A stretch of 64,000 nt of DNA from Lumbricus terrestris (GCA_949752735.1 OX457052.1:15195668-15259667), one strand, 5' to 3'; counted from the first letter of the stretch, positions 34,988 through 46,599 are shown. Notes: a model not told the origin generated them from the sequence alone. Translations and numbers: made by a program.

Positions 34988-35760
34988 TTACGCTGTTACG
35001 TCATTTTGTGAAAGAGAGAGACAGTCGACGGAGTTGCTGTACTTGCTTGATATTTTCGAGAGCAAATTTTTAAGAGATTCTCTTGTGCTAGTATTGCGAT
35101 GTACCGGTAATAGGCTAATTGCGTCGGTTAATTGCGCCGGGTGCTGCCTGGCACTAAGCAGAGGAAGATCGACCGGGTCGACCCTGGAGCGTACGGATGG
35201 GAAGCTGCAGAGGAATAAGTCTGCAGAGACGTCCAGAGAAGCAGCTGGCAAGGACCGCGAGACCTTCGTCGCCGAGTGATCTGCTGGAGCTGAATCTGCA
35301 GCCGTCGTGGTAGATGTTGGAGGAACCGAGTTGCCGGTGGTGGACGCCGGAAATAACGAGGAGGAGGGTGAGCGACAGTCGGAGATGATCCTTGTCAACG
35401 ACGACGTCGACGACGCCTTCTTCACCAAGGTCATTCCCGCCTCAGCCTCTTCATTCCTCCCCGCGACGTGCTGTGAATGTGACCCTGGGGAGGGGGAGGG
35501 GCAGACGACGATGACGATAACGATGACGAGGTTATGTCGACATACGCTTTCGGCATCCCTTCATCCGATTCATTGAGATTTCCTGACGGTGAACGACTAC
35601 GATGACTCGCATGGTCATGAGGAGGCGGTTTCAGTTGGCTAATTCAGGAGAAGGTCCGTGGCCTCCTCCTTCGTAGCCAGCAGCGAGATTCCTGCATGAA
35701 GAGTCCGTCAAGTCAGAGAATCGTCTTCAGAGGGAATCGGAAGCACCGAGAAAGAGCTGC
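34988..35760. other. GC-rich, coding-like region of unknown meaning
   Basis: This stretch is clearly richer in GC and CpG than its surroundings. The plus strand has a frame at 35307-35576 that continues an upstream one (35034-35279) except for one TGA at 35277-35279. The minus strand has a 148-codon Ser/Thr-rich frame (34988-35434). None shows a known motif. It could be a first exon with a CpG-rich promoter, or a decayed gene. Confidence 0.3.
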
Positions 35761-36131
35761 TGCTCGATGGTTGATCCGAATTAAGAGACACTGAAATTGA
35801 CCCGCTTTAAGAGCTTCGAGGATCTGCGACACATCGAAATTGAACTGAACGCTGCAGTAATTAACTGACTTCGTGAAGCTGACTCTCCTTCGGAAAGAGT
35901 CGCCCCAAGAACTGAACACATAAGATAATTAGTGTCACCCGTGACAACAGACTGGCATGGGTCAATACAGACGATTGGTAAGAAAACATCTTTCATATTA
36001 GCCATTCCTTGAGTTTCTTTCACTTAAGGGTCAGTCTTTGTGAAATTCAAGGTTTTGTAACAGACCTTCTTCTTTATTAGTGTTCTACCATTAGACTTGC
36101 AGGTCCAAGATTCCAAAGACATCATTCCTGT

Positions 36132-36560
36132 CTATTCTGTGCTTTTTCCTTTGATTTCTTTATATCCTCGTCCATTTTCTCTGTCCATCAACCAGTCCAT
36201 CATTATCTTTCTTGGTCTTCCTGGTGCTCTCTTTCCCTCCATTCTTCCCTCGAGTACCGTCCTCAAGAGCGAGTCTCCCTCAACATGTGCCCCAGCCAGT
36301 TCATCTATAGCTGCCTCTTCCGTATTGTACCAATCATCGATCTTTCTTCTTGCACCAGCTGCAGCACCTCTTGTTTTGTAGTCCTTCCAATTATTCAACA
36401 GACCTATCTGAATCTTGTAACTGGAATTTTGCAATTTTGTAGCTTCATACGCGAGTTCGAAGCTATAATTATGAGGTTGAGGACGCAGACTGTGTGCCCT
36501 GTGGACCATATTGGCAGCGAAACAGTCTAAAATAATAAGGTCACATATCACAGCTCGCAA
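36132..36560 (-). pseudogene. C-terminal remnant of a non-LTR retrotransposon polymerase
   Basis: The end of the frame has LLRTVLEGRMEGKRAPGRPR, the basic motif typical of the tail of endonuclease-reverse transcriptase proteins. No reverse transcriptase core remains upstream, so it is a 5'-truncated copy. A weaker relative lies at 56495-56650. Confidence 0.65.
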
Positions 36561-37244
36561 CAGCCTGCATTCAGTGTCAGTGTCAGCCTGCTATAAGCGC
36601 CACGACGCTCACCAATAATTATTGTCTGGCAACAGAAAGCCCAACCGTTGCATCGTAGGCTACAATGAAATCGTTCAAGTTTTGAAAGTATCCTACGCTA
36701 GCTGCAGCTGTTACTAAGCTCTTAATAGCTTAACCTGCTTCTAATCTAATACTTGAGCCTGGATAACAATATTTGCCATACCCTGTTTTGATAGCCTATA
36801 TGATATAGGCTATCAAAATAGGGTAGGCTAGGCCTATATCAGTTAAACTCAACTTCAGTTTTTGTCAGCAACGCGCGAGAGAAATTCAGTCTGTTCGAAT
36901 TATTTTGTTGCAGGCCACAGCGCGATTTGCGTTTGTCAAAACGAACGATCGTCAGCGCAAAAGAACATACAGCCATTCGATAAAAGATGAACGAATGACT
37001 GCACAAAGAACCTGGTGTCAGTGAAAAAGAACAATCGAGAATGCAAAGAACCTGCTAGAAAAAGAACGAAACACAGAAAACCTGCAGACTGCTAAAAAGG
37101 AACAATTGACAGCGCAAAAAGCTCTTCTAGGCCCTATCTGATTTTTAAAAGACTAAAATAGGCTATTACCCTCGGCTGCTACTCAAAAGACTGCCGACTA
37201 GTGCGTTTTTTATGTACGAGTAGGCTATATAGGCCTATTGATTC
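36561..37244. other. Intergenic with a near-perfect hairpin
   Basis: 36779-36800 and 36804-36825 are inverted repeats (22 bp, one mismatch, 3-base loop; arm TACCCTGTTTTGATAGCCTATA). About 36920-37120 has degraded repeats of AAAGAACCTGC. No gene seen. Confidence 0.7.
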
Positions 37245-38225
37245 TCTTACACTTATTCTTTTACACTTCTTCTTTTACACTTATTCTTTTACATCAATAC
37301 TTTTACACTTATTTTTTACATATATTCTTTTACACTTTTTTACATTAATTTTTACAATGTTTACATTAATACTTTTACACTTTTTACATTGATACTTTTA
37401 CACTTTTTTACATGAATACTTTTACACCTATTCTTTTACATTGATAATTTTCCACTCTTTTTTACATTGATGCTTTTATATTTATTTTTTACATTAATAC
37501 TTTTACACTATTTTTTGCATTGATACTTTTATACTTATTTTTTACATTAATACTTTTACACTTATTCTTTTACATTGATACTTTTACACTTATTCTTTTA
37601 TATTAATACTTTTACACTTATTCTTTTACATTGATCCTTTTACATTTTTTACATTAATAGTTTAACATTTTTTATATTAATACTTTTACACTTATTCTTT
37701 TACATGAATACTTTTACACGTATTCTTTTACATTTACACTTTTACTTTTTTATTAATCCTTTTACACTTATTTTTTACATTAATACTTTTACACTTATTC
37801 TTTTACATTGATACTTTTACACTTATTTTTTACATTTGATACTTTTACACTTGTTTTTTACATTAATACTTTTACACTTATTCTTTTACACTTATTCTTT
37901 TACATTTATTCTTTTACACCCATTCTTTGCATTAATGTTTTTACACTTATTTTTTATATTTGTTCATTTACACTTGTTTTTTTACAATAATACTTTTACA
38001 CTTATTCTTTTACATTTATTCTTTTACACTTATTCTTTGCATTGATGTTTTGCACTTTTTTTATATTTATTCATTTACACTTGTTTTTACATTAATACTT
38101 TTACACTCTTTTTTTACATAAATACTTTTACACTTATTTTTTACATTTACTCTTTCACACTTACTTTTTATATTAATTCTTTTACACTTATTTTTTTTAC
38201 ATTACTTACTTTTAAACTTATCCTT
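37245..38225. repeat. 1-kb AT-rich minisatellite
   Basis: Tandem array of a 14-bp unit, TTTTACAYTWATWC, often paired as a 28-bp unit (TTTTACACTTATTC + TTTTACATTGATAC). The plus strand is almost free of G. Frames across it are repeat products. Confidence 0.9.
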
Positions 38226-38442
38226 TTGCACAATCAGCTGTTTATTAACTTAACAGCAAGTTTTAGTACACTCTTTCTATGTGGTGTGGACCTCTTCCTC
38301 TAGGAATTTATATGTGCTTAAAGCCTGTTTTTGAACGTCTAATTATATACGACTTCCAAAGGGAGTACAGTCGCCGACTTGTATTGTGGTTGCGGTGGCA
38401 TAGGGGTAGGCCTATGTTCGGTGCCTTGGTTGCAGGTCGTAA

Positions 38443-39739
38443 CAGTGCCGGCGCTAGGGTACCTGAGGCCCCCCTCAAAAAAAACTCGAGGCCCCTAAAC
38501 CTTAAGCTGTGTTTGAAATTTACACACTGTAGAGGTAGAATTTTAAGCTGCCGGCATAACAAAATTGCTCTTTTTTCAATGCCGTTGTTCATGGTTTAGG
38601 ACTTTAGAGTGTCGCCTTTCAATTGTTAAAACTTTTCGAATTTGTACACTGTAGCTGTTGCATTTGAAGCTGTTGCATTTCCTAACAAAATTGTTCATAA
38701 TTTCAGTGCTTAGAGACATGTTGTAAGACTTCAATAAATTTCCCCTCTTCATTGTTTAATTTTCGATTTGCACACTGTAGCCTAATCGTCGTATTTTAAG
38801 CTGTCATCTTAACACAATTGATCATTATGGAAAGACAATGGATAAAACTGAAGAAATTTATAATACTTATGAAATATTTCTGAAATATTGGGAGGATATA
38901 TAAGGACTCCGCAGGGCTGTTTTAAAGGAATTTTTAGAACTGCGCAGCTCTTCTGTTCCTTCCCATCCTCCATGGTAAATTACTTTCAATCGGAGGACAA
39001 TGACCATTTTTGGCAATAGTTTTAACTGTAAAGAAGTGCATGCACAACTGCACAAATTCATTTAGAACTGCACATTTTGTGTAGCCTACAACTGCACGTT
39101 AAAAAAGCCCTGGGACTCCGTCCCCATCACAAATAATGGGGTCTGTGTCCCTGTCCCCTCTAAGCCTCGGCCCTTGTTTGAAGGACAATTATTGCTGTAT
39201 TGGTTTGGTTATATTATTTTGTTTGTTTTGAGTAAATATATAATTCGGTGCATATAGTTTCAGGAATGAAAACTCATGAAAGGTATAATTAATTGCCAGA
39301 TAAATTTAGAGGCCCCTTACAAACCTGAGACCATATACATGTCCCAATGACATCTGGGGCCTATAGACAGGTTTTATTTGGGGGGCATCATGCAGGTTTT
39401 ATTTCGAAACTTCACTCCATTAGGCTAGTGTTTAGAATAGGTTATAAACGTTGTGTTTGAGAAAGTAGACTCAAATGGCCTGAATTAGTTTTAAATGGCT
39501 AGTCTTTTCTTACACCCAAATCAGTAGGCCTATGATATTTGCATTTAGATCTGCTATATGGCAGTGCCATGGTTTGTTGAGGCATGTACGTGAACGGATT
39601 GGGGGGCCCCAAGTGAATGCGCCATTTTAACAGATATACATTCACAAAAATAGGCATAATGATTAGCTAAATTTTGAGGCCCCTTGCAAACTTGAGGCCC
39701 CCCCAACCGGGGGCGCGGGAGATGCTAACGCCGGCACTG
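38443..39739. mobile_element. Non-autonomous hAT element, CAGTGCCGGCG family, copy 1
   Basis: Ends CAGTGCCGGCGCTAG and CTAACGCCGGCACTG; perfect 8-bp duplication GGTCGTAA (38435-38442, 39740-39747). 1,297 bp including a nested 201-bp element. The interior has tandem-like modules (GCTGTCATCTTAACACAATTG, GACTTTAGAGTGTC). No transposase. Subterminal GAGGCCCCC stretches mark both ends. Confidence 0.95.
38912..39112. mobile_element. Small hAT-like MITE, CAGGGCTGTTTTAAAG end, nested
   Basis: Ends CAGGGCTGTTTTAAAG and AAAAAAGCCCTG; perfect 8-bp duplication GGACTCCG (38904-38911, 39113-39120). The same element is at 51824-52033. The other large hAT copy lacks this insertion at the matching place. Confidence 0.95.
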
Positions 39740-40269
39740 GGTCGTAATCCACCTTAAGCCCCGCCAGTGGTAAAGTGGTTTGGGTGAGCGGTGGAAACGG
39801 TGATGAAGAATTTTATTGAACTTCATAGACCGCGTACCTTAATTGTTACGCACTGATTTTCATGTTCTGCTTTCTTCTGAACAGATGCTTGTAGAACAGC
39901 CCTTGCATTCAATTTTTTAGCCCGCGTTTCTATATGTCCCCCACATGCTGTCTATGACTTGATGACGTGTCTATTTGACTGAAGCCCTGGCGATTACAAG
40001 ACAACAATAAAATAAGCACCAGGCTATAGAAACGCGGATACTATAGCCTAGGCTATCTTACCCTGTCTCATCGTATCCTCCACCCTTCAATTCCCGGTTC
40101 AGACAACACTCGCCTTAGCAGCTGTTACGCCCACTGACCCAATGGCAACTCGGCCCGGACCACCATGAACTACTCTTACGGACAATCCTTTTGACTCAAC
40201 GCAGCGCTCGTGAATAAACTGGTGCCCCGCGCTTGGCTTTTGAGTAGCGCTTCGTAAATTTGGAGATTA

Positions 40270-40385
40270 CGATTACGATGGAGATTACGGGTTCGAACCT
40301 CGTCCGAGCCGCCTACTGCGTAAGGACCTTGAGAGCAATTAAGTTCTTCACTCACAATTGCTCTGCAATATAACTGCAGTTGCGT
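40270..40385 (+). repeat. SINE copy
   Basis: Box B GGTTCGAACCTCGTCCGAG and the body TTCTTCACTCACAATTGCTC as at 17831-18067. About 40386-41039 holds nothing recognisable. Confidence 0.65.
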
Positions 40386-41047
40386 GGTCGAGGGGTGGGT
40401 ATTATTCTAATCTGCGTAAAAAGGGCGATATCAAATTGCAATTGTTTTGTTTTGCAATAATAATACATCGCCATACCTGGTCAAACTTCCTGTTGCTCGC
40501 AAAGACGCGGTGTTTCAGATAGGCCACTGTAGGAAATGTGTAGGCATGCCAACTGTTAGCGTATGCACGTTTTGGGTAAGTAGGCCTTCTGCTAAGGGAT
40601 TGTGCTGTCCAATCAGCGTGATATCTAACATGCATGAGGCGATCAGTAACTAACAGATTTCTATCTTGTTAATTATTTCCATAGGGCTGGAGACGCATCG
40701 GCCTATGCGAATAATTACAGATGTTTTTATCGTTGGGGTGGGGGTGGGGCGTATGTCATCACGATTAGGCCATATGATCTGGACCTGGATTGGATACACT
40801 TAGAAATGAAGTCTAAAGTAGCCTGTCGATAAGAACTTCCAGTTTCTCGATTACCGATGGATACCGATGAGAATCTGTTGATAGCGGGACTCTGCATTCA
40901 AACATTTGCTAGAAGAACTTCATTGCAATGACTAAAAGTTATTCCCTATAGTAAGATTGAAACTCATTCGTTGGTATCATCCAGCATACGCCAATATAGC
41001 CTAATTCAGGCGATAATCTTATGTACAGGCTATGCGACCTGTGCCCT

Positions 41048-42202
41048 CAGTGCCGGCGCTAGCACCCCCCGTACCCCCCAATTGGGGGGGGCTCCGAGTT
41101 TGAAAGGGGCCCCCAAATTTTGCTGGTCATTATGCCTATTTGTGACTGTAGAGATCCGGTCTGGTGCATGCCTCAACTAACCATATGGCACTGCCATATA
41201 GCAGACCTAATGCAAATATCATACTGGTTTTGGGCATAAGTATATAACCATTAGAGTTTAAAAGGGGCCCCCAAATTTAGCTGGTCATTATGCCTATTTA
41301 TTTTGTGACTGTGCAGATCCGTTCTGGCGCATGTCTCAACTAACCATATGGCACTGCCATAGCAGACCTAATGCAAATACCATACTGATTTTGGGCGTAA
41401 GTATAAAGCCATTTAAACTAACTCAGGCAATTTCGTCCACTTTCTCAAACACAACGCTTATAAATTGTAACTTATTCTAATTGCTAATTGGATGAGGCCT
41501 CAAAATAAAACCTGCGTGAGACCCAAACATTAAAGCCTGTGTGGGGTCCCATATGTCCTTGGTATTTGGTATGTGTCTGATCTCAAGTTTGCAAGGGGCC
41601 TCAAATGTAGCTGGTAATTATACCTTTCATAACTGTTCAACCCTGAAACCACGCACCGAATTATGTTTTAACGCAAAGCATACTAAATTATATTACTCAA
41701 ACCAATAGATCGAGCATTATCCTTCAACCAATGAGGAGACTTGGGGGTGTGGACAGGGGCACGGCCCCACAATTTGTGGTTGGGACGGAATCATTGTATC
41801 CCCAATATTTCAGAAATATTTCATAAGTATCATCCACTGCCCATCAATAATGATCAATTTTGTTCAGATGACAGCCTATAAATGCTACCATTAGGCCTAC
41901 AGTTGGCAAATCGGATAAATTTAAACAATGGAGAGGGACACTCTGAAGTCCTAAACCACGACTAACAGCAATGAAAAAGAGCTATTTTTGTAAAGATGAC
42001 AGCTTAGAGTTTCTACCATATTAGCCTACAGCATGGAAATTCCAAAAAATTAACAATTGGGATGGGACATTTAGTGAAGTCTTACACCATGCCTTTCAGT
42101 ATTTATATTATGAGAAATTTTGCTGAGATGACAGCTCAAGGTATGGGGGGGCCTCAAGTTTTTCTTGGGGGGGGGGCCTCAGGTACCCTAGCGCCGGCAC
42201 TG
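41048..42202. mobile_element. Non-autonomous hAT element, CAGTGCCGGCG family, copy 2
   Basis: Ends CAGTGCCGGCGCTAGC and CTAGCGCCGGCACTG; perfect 8-bp duplication TGTGCCCT (41040-41047, 42203-42210). 1,155 bp, inverted relative to 38443-39739. The CATATGGCACTGCCATA palindrome occurs in both copies, twice here. Confidence 0.95.
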
Positions 42203-42383
42203 TGTGCCCTCGGGTGTCAAGTGAAAATTCCATACAAGTTATTGTAGATTCTATCAGCTATAATAGGTCTAGTCCCATTTTCACGTGTGCATGGAAAATT
42301 CATCCTCCATATATAGCTTACATCCAGCTTTCCTTCAATCCGTCGCACCGTCGCACGTATAGTTGGTATAGGCCTATCTAGGG

Positions 42384-42545
42384 CAGTGGCGTAGGCAAGG
42401 GGGTTTCGGGGGTTAAACCCCCCCCCCATTGGCTCGGGGAAAAGGTTTTTTAAGGTTATTTTTCCATTTAAGGAAGAAAAAATAGCAAAAAACAGGGTTT
42501 CCGGCCATAAAACCCCCCCATGAGAAATTCCTGGCTACGCCACTG
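42384..42545. mobile_element. hAT-like MITE, CAGTGGCGTAG family
   Basis: Ends CAGTGGCGTAGGCAAGG and CTGGCTACGCCACTG; perfect 8-bp duplication ATCTAGGG (42376-42383, 42546-42553). Very like 4073-4236. Confidence 0.95.
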
Positions 42546-42882
42546 ATCTAGGGCATACAGCTGGGTTTTTTGCAACATATTAGTTTTACTTCCTTGATTC
42601 ATTAATAATTCCATGGATCAGGCCTACGTCTATCTCCTAACAAAAGTTGTTCGTTACAAAATCTTTCGACTCTAGTTTGAAAGTGAAACTTTAATTTGAG
42701 ACTTGTTTCACGGTTCGCTTAGCTTACTAAAGTAAGAGTTTTAAGATAATTCTCCACTTTTCTAAGAAATTATGTCTACATACATGTACTATAGTCAAGA
42801 CCTGATGATGACTGAACATGGTTTATTATAATCTACTGGTATCCTTTCAACTTTCAACGAGCAGAACCAAAGCCAAGTATGT

Positions 42883-44826
42883 CTAGACGGCAGTCACAGT
42901 CGTCGGGACTCTGGTGAAATATGGCAACTCGTTGAGTTCAACGGTGTAGTCGAGGTACCACTGTCCACCGGCTTTGACGTCCTGACGCAGTTCATCCCTC
43001 CAACTTCCAGCTGGAAGGTAGATGTCCCGTGACCTTGCGCCCTCCTTGACGACCGGTGCAACGAGGAGGTCGTCACCGACAAGGAATTCGGAATCGATGG
43101 AGAGAGCGACTGGATCAGTTGGAGCGATCCACCACAAGGGACGGACGATTGGGGCGCCTGTCAAGGTCGACTCTCTGGCAAGGTCGATCATCTTCTGTGC
43201 ATAGGACTCGTGCAGTACGGTCATGTTCCGGGTGATCTCCACCAATTCGTCGTCATACTGCCACGGAACAATGGAGTACTGGATACTGGGAAGAAAGACG
43301 TTCAACTCCACCCAACGGATAAACAGCTCTCTATCCGGAAGTGCCCCGTACGCGTTCCCGCCGACCATATCCGGCAGGATGAACGGATACCCGATGATAC
43401 CCTGGTTGAGCGCGTGCGGTATTAAGGTCTCGATCCCGTTATTTGCTCCCCATCTCGAGTCCTTGTCGAGCATTCGCAGGAAAATTGGTAGATGTTGGGT
43501 TTGCGCGCCCACTCGGACCTCCTGGTGCCTGACCTGACTGTCCAAGGCGTAGGCCATCTCCGCAAAACGAGTGCTGTAGGTGCTAGGATTTCGCTCGTTA
43601 TCAAGCCACAGTGTGTAACAACTGGGAAGCCAGGTTGATTCACCTGCATCGAACTTGAACGAGCTGATGTTGTAGTTGGTCTGCAGGTCAATGAGGCGCT
43701 GTATGTACCACTCGGTACCGCGGTCGCCCGTGAAGTCTATGGTCATGGCCGACGACTCTGCCCACCAGGAGGTCAGCGCCGGCTGGATGCGACCGGGGTC
43801 GGTGACGAAGATGCGCCTGTTCATGCCCTCCTCTCTCGACGGTGAGTCGAGACTGACGAAAGGGTGGACCCAGAGGGTGGCTCTGAAGCCCATCGTGTTA
43901 AGCGTCTCGACCATCTGTCGTGGATCGGGAAACTTCTCGGCGTCGAACTCGAAGTCGCCGTAGTTCACTTCCCATCTGTCGTCGACCTCCAGCTGTGAGT
44001 TCGTGAATCCGTGATCGTTGATCTCCGTCGCAAATTCGATGACCTTTGTCTGATCGATGTCTGTCTTGTATTGAGCCCACGTCGACCAGATCGGATGGCG
44101 GAACAGCCTCTCGTCCGGAATGTCCGTCGGTTTATCCAGATACGTGGCCGTCATGTAGTCGTGTACGTGGCGCACGTCGTTGCCCTGACACACCGTGTAG
44201 GTGAGGTTCACCTGAGAGTCATCGTGGTTGTTGTACGGAGAGTCTGTGTACTGTGCCCGCAGGCATAACTGTTTGTCTCCGGTTGCATTGATGCTGACCC
44301 ACAGCGGAATGTCCCAGTCGATGTAGACAGCAGTTCCGTTCGAGTTCACCCAGTATCTCTCCAGAGCGGGACCGTAGAAAGTGGGAAACGCAAGTGAGTC
44401 GCCGGTCACGTATGGCTGGAGGCGTTCAACGACCCGTTCAATCGGCCAGAACATCTGCTTCACGATGGTGCCACCGTACCAATGGGAACCAGTCAGGTCG
44501 AAGCAGTCCTCGATCACTGCCAGTGTGCAGTCAAGCGCCTCCCAGTTGATCACGGTACAGTTGACATCCGATGCAGCGTCGGTTGCCAACTGCTCTACCC
44601 TCAAACGCAGCTTGTCCATCCATTCGAAGCAAAGGCTCGACTCTGAACACGACGTTGGCTCGCTCGCAGTTATCTCTTCGTTGCCTATTCCTAATTTTCC
44701 ATTCCAGAATATGTCATCCAGCTCCCTGAAGTTCGACCCAGAAACGCCTGGAACAGTGACGCCGCACACTGCTATGGCAATTGCCACGAGCAGGCAAGCT
44801 TTCAAGGTTTGCATGGCGTCCGACAT
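42883..44826 (-). CDS. GH31 glycosidase, MYORG-like, copy 2
   Basis: Single exon, 647 codons from the first true ATG (44826). It starts with a signal peptide (ACLLVAIAIAVCGVTVPGVSG) and should be secreted. Domain order follows copy 1: an N-terminal beta domain with conserved cysteines, barrel motifs WEVNYGDFEFD, FKFDAGE (Asp about 393, expected nucleophile), RMLDKDS (candidate acid/base), PDMVGGN, then the C-terminal beta-sandwich. It ends nine residues beyond copy 1 (VPTTVTAV). The N-terminal third differs widely from copy 1, while the last ~110 residues are almost the same, which points to gene conversion. No transposon lies immediately upstream. Substrate not determined; galactosides are likely if it keeps MYORG specificity. 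Adjacent same-strand copies suggest an old tandem duplication. Confidence 0.92.
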   Translation of the reverse strand: MSDAMQTLKACLLVAIAIAVCGVTVPGVSGSNFRELDDIFWNGKLGIGNEEITASEPTSCSESSLCFEWMDKLRLRVEQLATDAASDVNCTVINWEALDCTLAVIEDCFDLTGSHWYGGTIVKQMFWPIERVVERLQPYVTGDSLAFPTFYGPALERYWVNSNGTAVYIDWDIPLWVSINATGDKQLCLRAQYTDSPYNNHDDSQVNLTYTVCQGNDVRHVHDYMTATYLDKPTDIPDERLFRHPIWSTWAQYKTDIDQTKVIEFATEINDHGFTNSQLEVDDRWEVNYGDFEFDAEKFPDPRQMVETLNTMGFRATLWVHPFVSLDSPSREEGMNRRIFVTDPGRIQPALTSWWAESSAMTIDFTGDRGTEWYIQRLIDLQTNYNISSFKFDAGESTWLPSCYTLWLDNERNPSTYSTRFAEMAYALDSQVRHQEVRVGAQTQHLPIFLRMLDKDSRWGANNGIETLIPHALNQGIIGYPFILPDMVGGNAYGALPDRELFIRWVELNVFLPSIQYSIVPWQYDDELVEITRNMTVLHESYAQKMIDLARESTLTGAPIVRPLWWIAPTDPVALSIDSEFLVGDDLLVAPVVKEGARSRDIYLPAGSWRDELRQDVKAGGQWYLDYTVELNELPYFTRVPTTVTAV

Positions 44827-45169
44827 GGTAATGAACCGTTCTAGCAAGATCCTAATTTAGACAAGAGCACAGGACAAAACGGGCATAAACATAAATTGCC
44901 CTCACGTATACAATAATTATAGCCTATATAGACCTATATGAAAATATTTGTGGACATACTTTTTTACATGCTTATTTATTCTAATGCATGAAAAAATCTA
45001 CAATGAAGTCAACTTCTGTTGTAGCCTGGTTTCATGAAAGACGATGCAATGACCTGCAGCTAAATAAAAAATAACGGTTTTGCACAATTTACAATGACAC
45101 TGTTTTAGTGTGCCAAATATAGCTGGAAGATGCAGCTTAGAAAACAACATCTGAAAGGAAACCGGTGAT
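44827..45169. other. 5' flank of GH31 copy 2
   Basis: AT-rich non-coding sequence that should hold the promoter. No core element could be assigned. Confidence 0.5.
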
Positions 45170-45560
45170 GGCAATAGTCTCTGCAATCTGTCTGTCTTTT
45201 TCTGTCTGTCTGTCTGTCTGAAAGGAAACCGGTGATGATAATAGTCTCTGCAATCTGTCTGTCTTTCTCTGTCTGTCTGTCTTTCTTTCTTTCTCTGTCT
45301 GTCTTAATTAAAAGCTACTGAATATAAGTCGCTACTGAATATAAGTCGCTACTGATATATAAGTCGCTACTGAATATAAGTCGCTACTGATATATAAGTC
45401 GCTACTGAATATAAGTCGCTACTGAATATAAGTCGCTAGACTCGCTACTGATATATAAGTCGCTACTGAATATAAGTCGCTACTGATATATAAGTCGCTA
45501 CTGAATATAAGTCGCTACTGAATATAAGTCGCTACTGATATATAAGTCGCTACCAGGTAC
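45170..45560. repeat. (TCTG)n blocks followed by a 17-18-bp minisatellite
   Basis: GAAAGGAAACCGGTGATG plus TAGTCTCTGCAATCTGTC occurs twice at 45155-45285. Then about fourteen units of ATAAGTCGCTACTGAAT or ATAAGTCGCTACTGATAT run from 45313 to 45560. Confidence 0.9.
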
Positions 45561-45894
45561 TGAACATAAGTAGCGACGACTAGAAAAACAAACAGATCTC
45601 TTGGAAAGATTATTAAAAACGAGAACTGGAATTAAGACAGGTTAGCTAAAATATGGCAATAGGTTCCAGAATTATCAATCTGATGTTACTCTATTATTCA
45701 AATAGTTATTTTCATCTGATTTTATCTCGCACTTTTTCATTTACATTAATTTAGCCAACCTGCGGTGTATATAATAATTTATTTCCTGCCCGGTTCAACA
45801 GGTGATGCACAAACGAGTCGATAATGAAATGTTTATCATTATATAAAACTCTTATCGTTTTAAGGCGAGAAGCTAGCCTTATCGACAGCCTACC

Positions 45895-46599
45895 CAGGGG
45901 CGGATCCAGAGGGCCAATCCGGCCATGCCCCCCATTCAGTGGCGGATCCAGAACGTTTCGAAGGGGGGGCCAAAATTTTCGGTCTTGTTGGTGGAATGGG
46001 GAAAAAATTTGGTGTGATTTTCGTCGCCGAGAAAACTGATGACCTTTTTTTCAGTCATCCGTCCAAATTTTCCGGAAAAAGATAGCAACTCATCCGCCAA
46101 AAAAGTTGATGACCTTTTTCTCTTTTTTTAGTCATCCGTCCAAATTTTCCGGAAAAAGATACCAGCTCATCCGCCAAAAAGTTGATGACCTTTTTTAGTC
46201 GTCGGTCGTGTCATAGTCAGGAGTACGAGTACACTAAATCAAATGGGGAGGGGTCACGTCCCGTGCGATTTATTTAGTGGGGGGCCTGGTATCCTGTTTT
46301 CTCTCCCGCTGCATTATATTAATGGCTTCTTGAAACCAAATGGGGGCCACGTCCCATGCAATCTTATTTTGGGGGCCATGGTCATTTTGGCCCCCCTGGA
46401 TCCTCCCCTGCCCCCATTTCAAAAGTGCATGGGACGTGGCCCCCATTTGGTTTCAACAAGCAGCATTAAATCAATGGCTTGCATAGATGCATACACGTCG
46501 ACCAGATGACTGATGACTAAAAACAGGTCATCAGAAATTTTTCTGGCAAAGATCACCGAAAGTTTTGGCCTCCTTCGAAAATTTCTGTATTCGCCCTTG
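45895..46599. mobile_element. hAT-like MITE, outer, GCGGATMCAG family
   Basis: Left end CAGGGGCGGATCCAG, right end CTGTATTCGCCCTTG. Flanks AGCCTACC and AGCCTCAC are partly alike. It is split by the element 45937-46410. Confidence 0.65.
45937..46410. mobile_element. hAT-like MITE nested in its own family
   Basis: Ends CAGTGGCGGATCCAG and CTGGATCCTCCCCTG; perfect 8-bp duplication CCCCCATT (45929-45936, 46411-46418). Contains repeated CGCCAAAAAAGTTGATGACC modules. Confidence 0.85.

Larger units (their letters stand above)
38386..39775 (+). repeat. SINE head split by a hAT element
   Basis: 38386-38442 (GGTGGCATAGGGG, TTCGGTGCCTTGG) and 39740-39775 (GGTCGTAATCCACC) join into a tRNA-like head like the one at 17831, once 38443-39739 and one duplication copy are removed. 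Confidence 0.7.

Noticed and set aside
42883..44847. GH31 copy 2 start at 44847
   Set aside because: The codon there is TTG; the first ATG in frame is at 44826 and begins a proper signal peptide.
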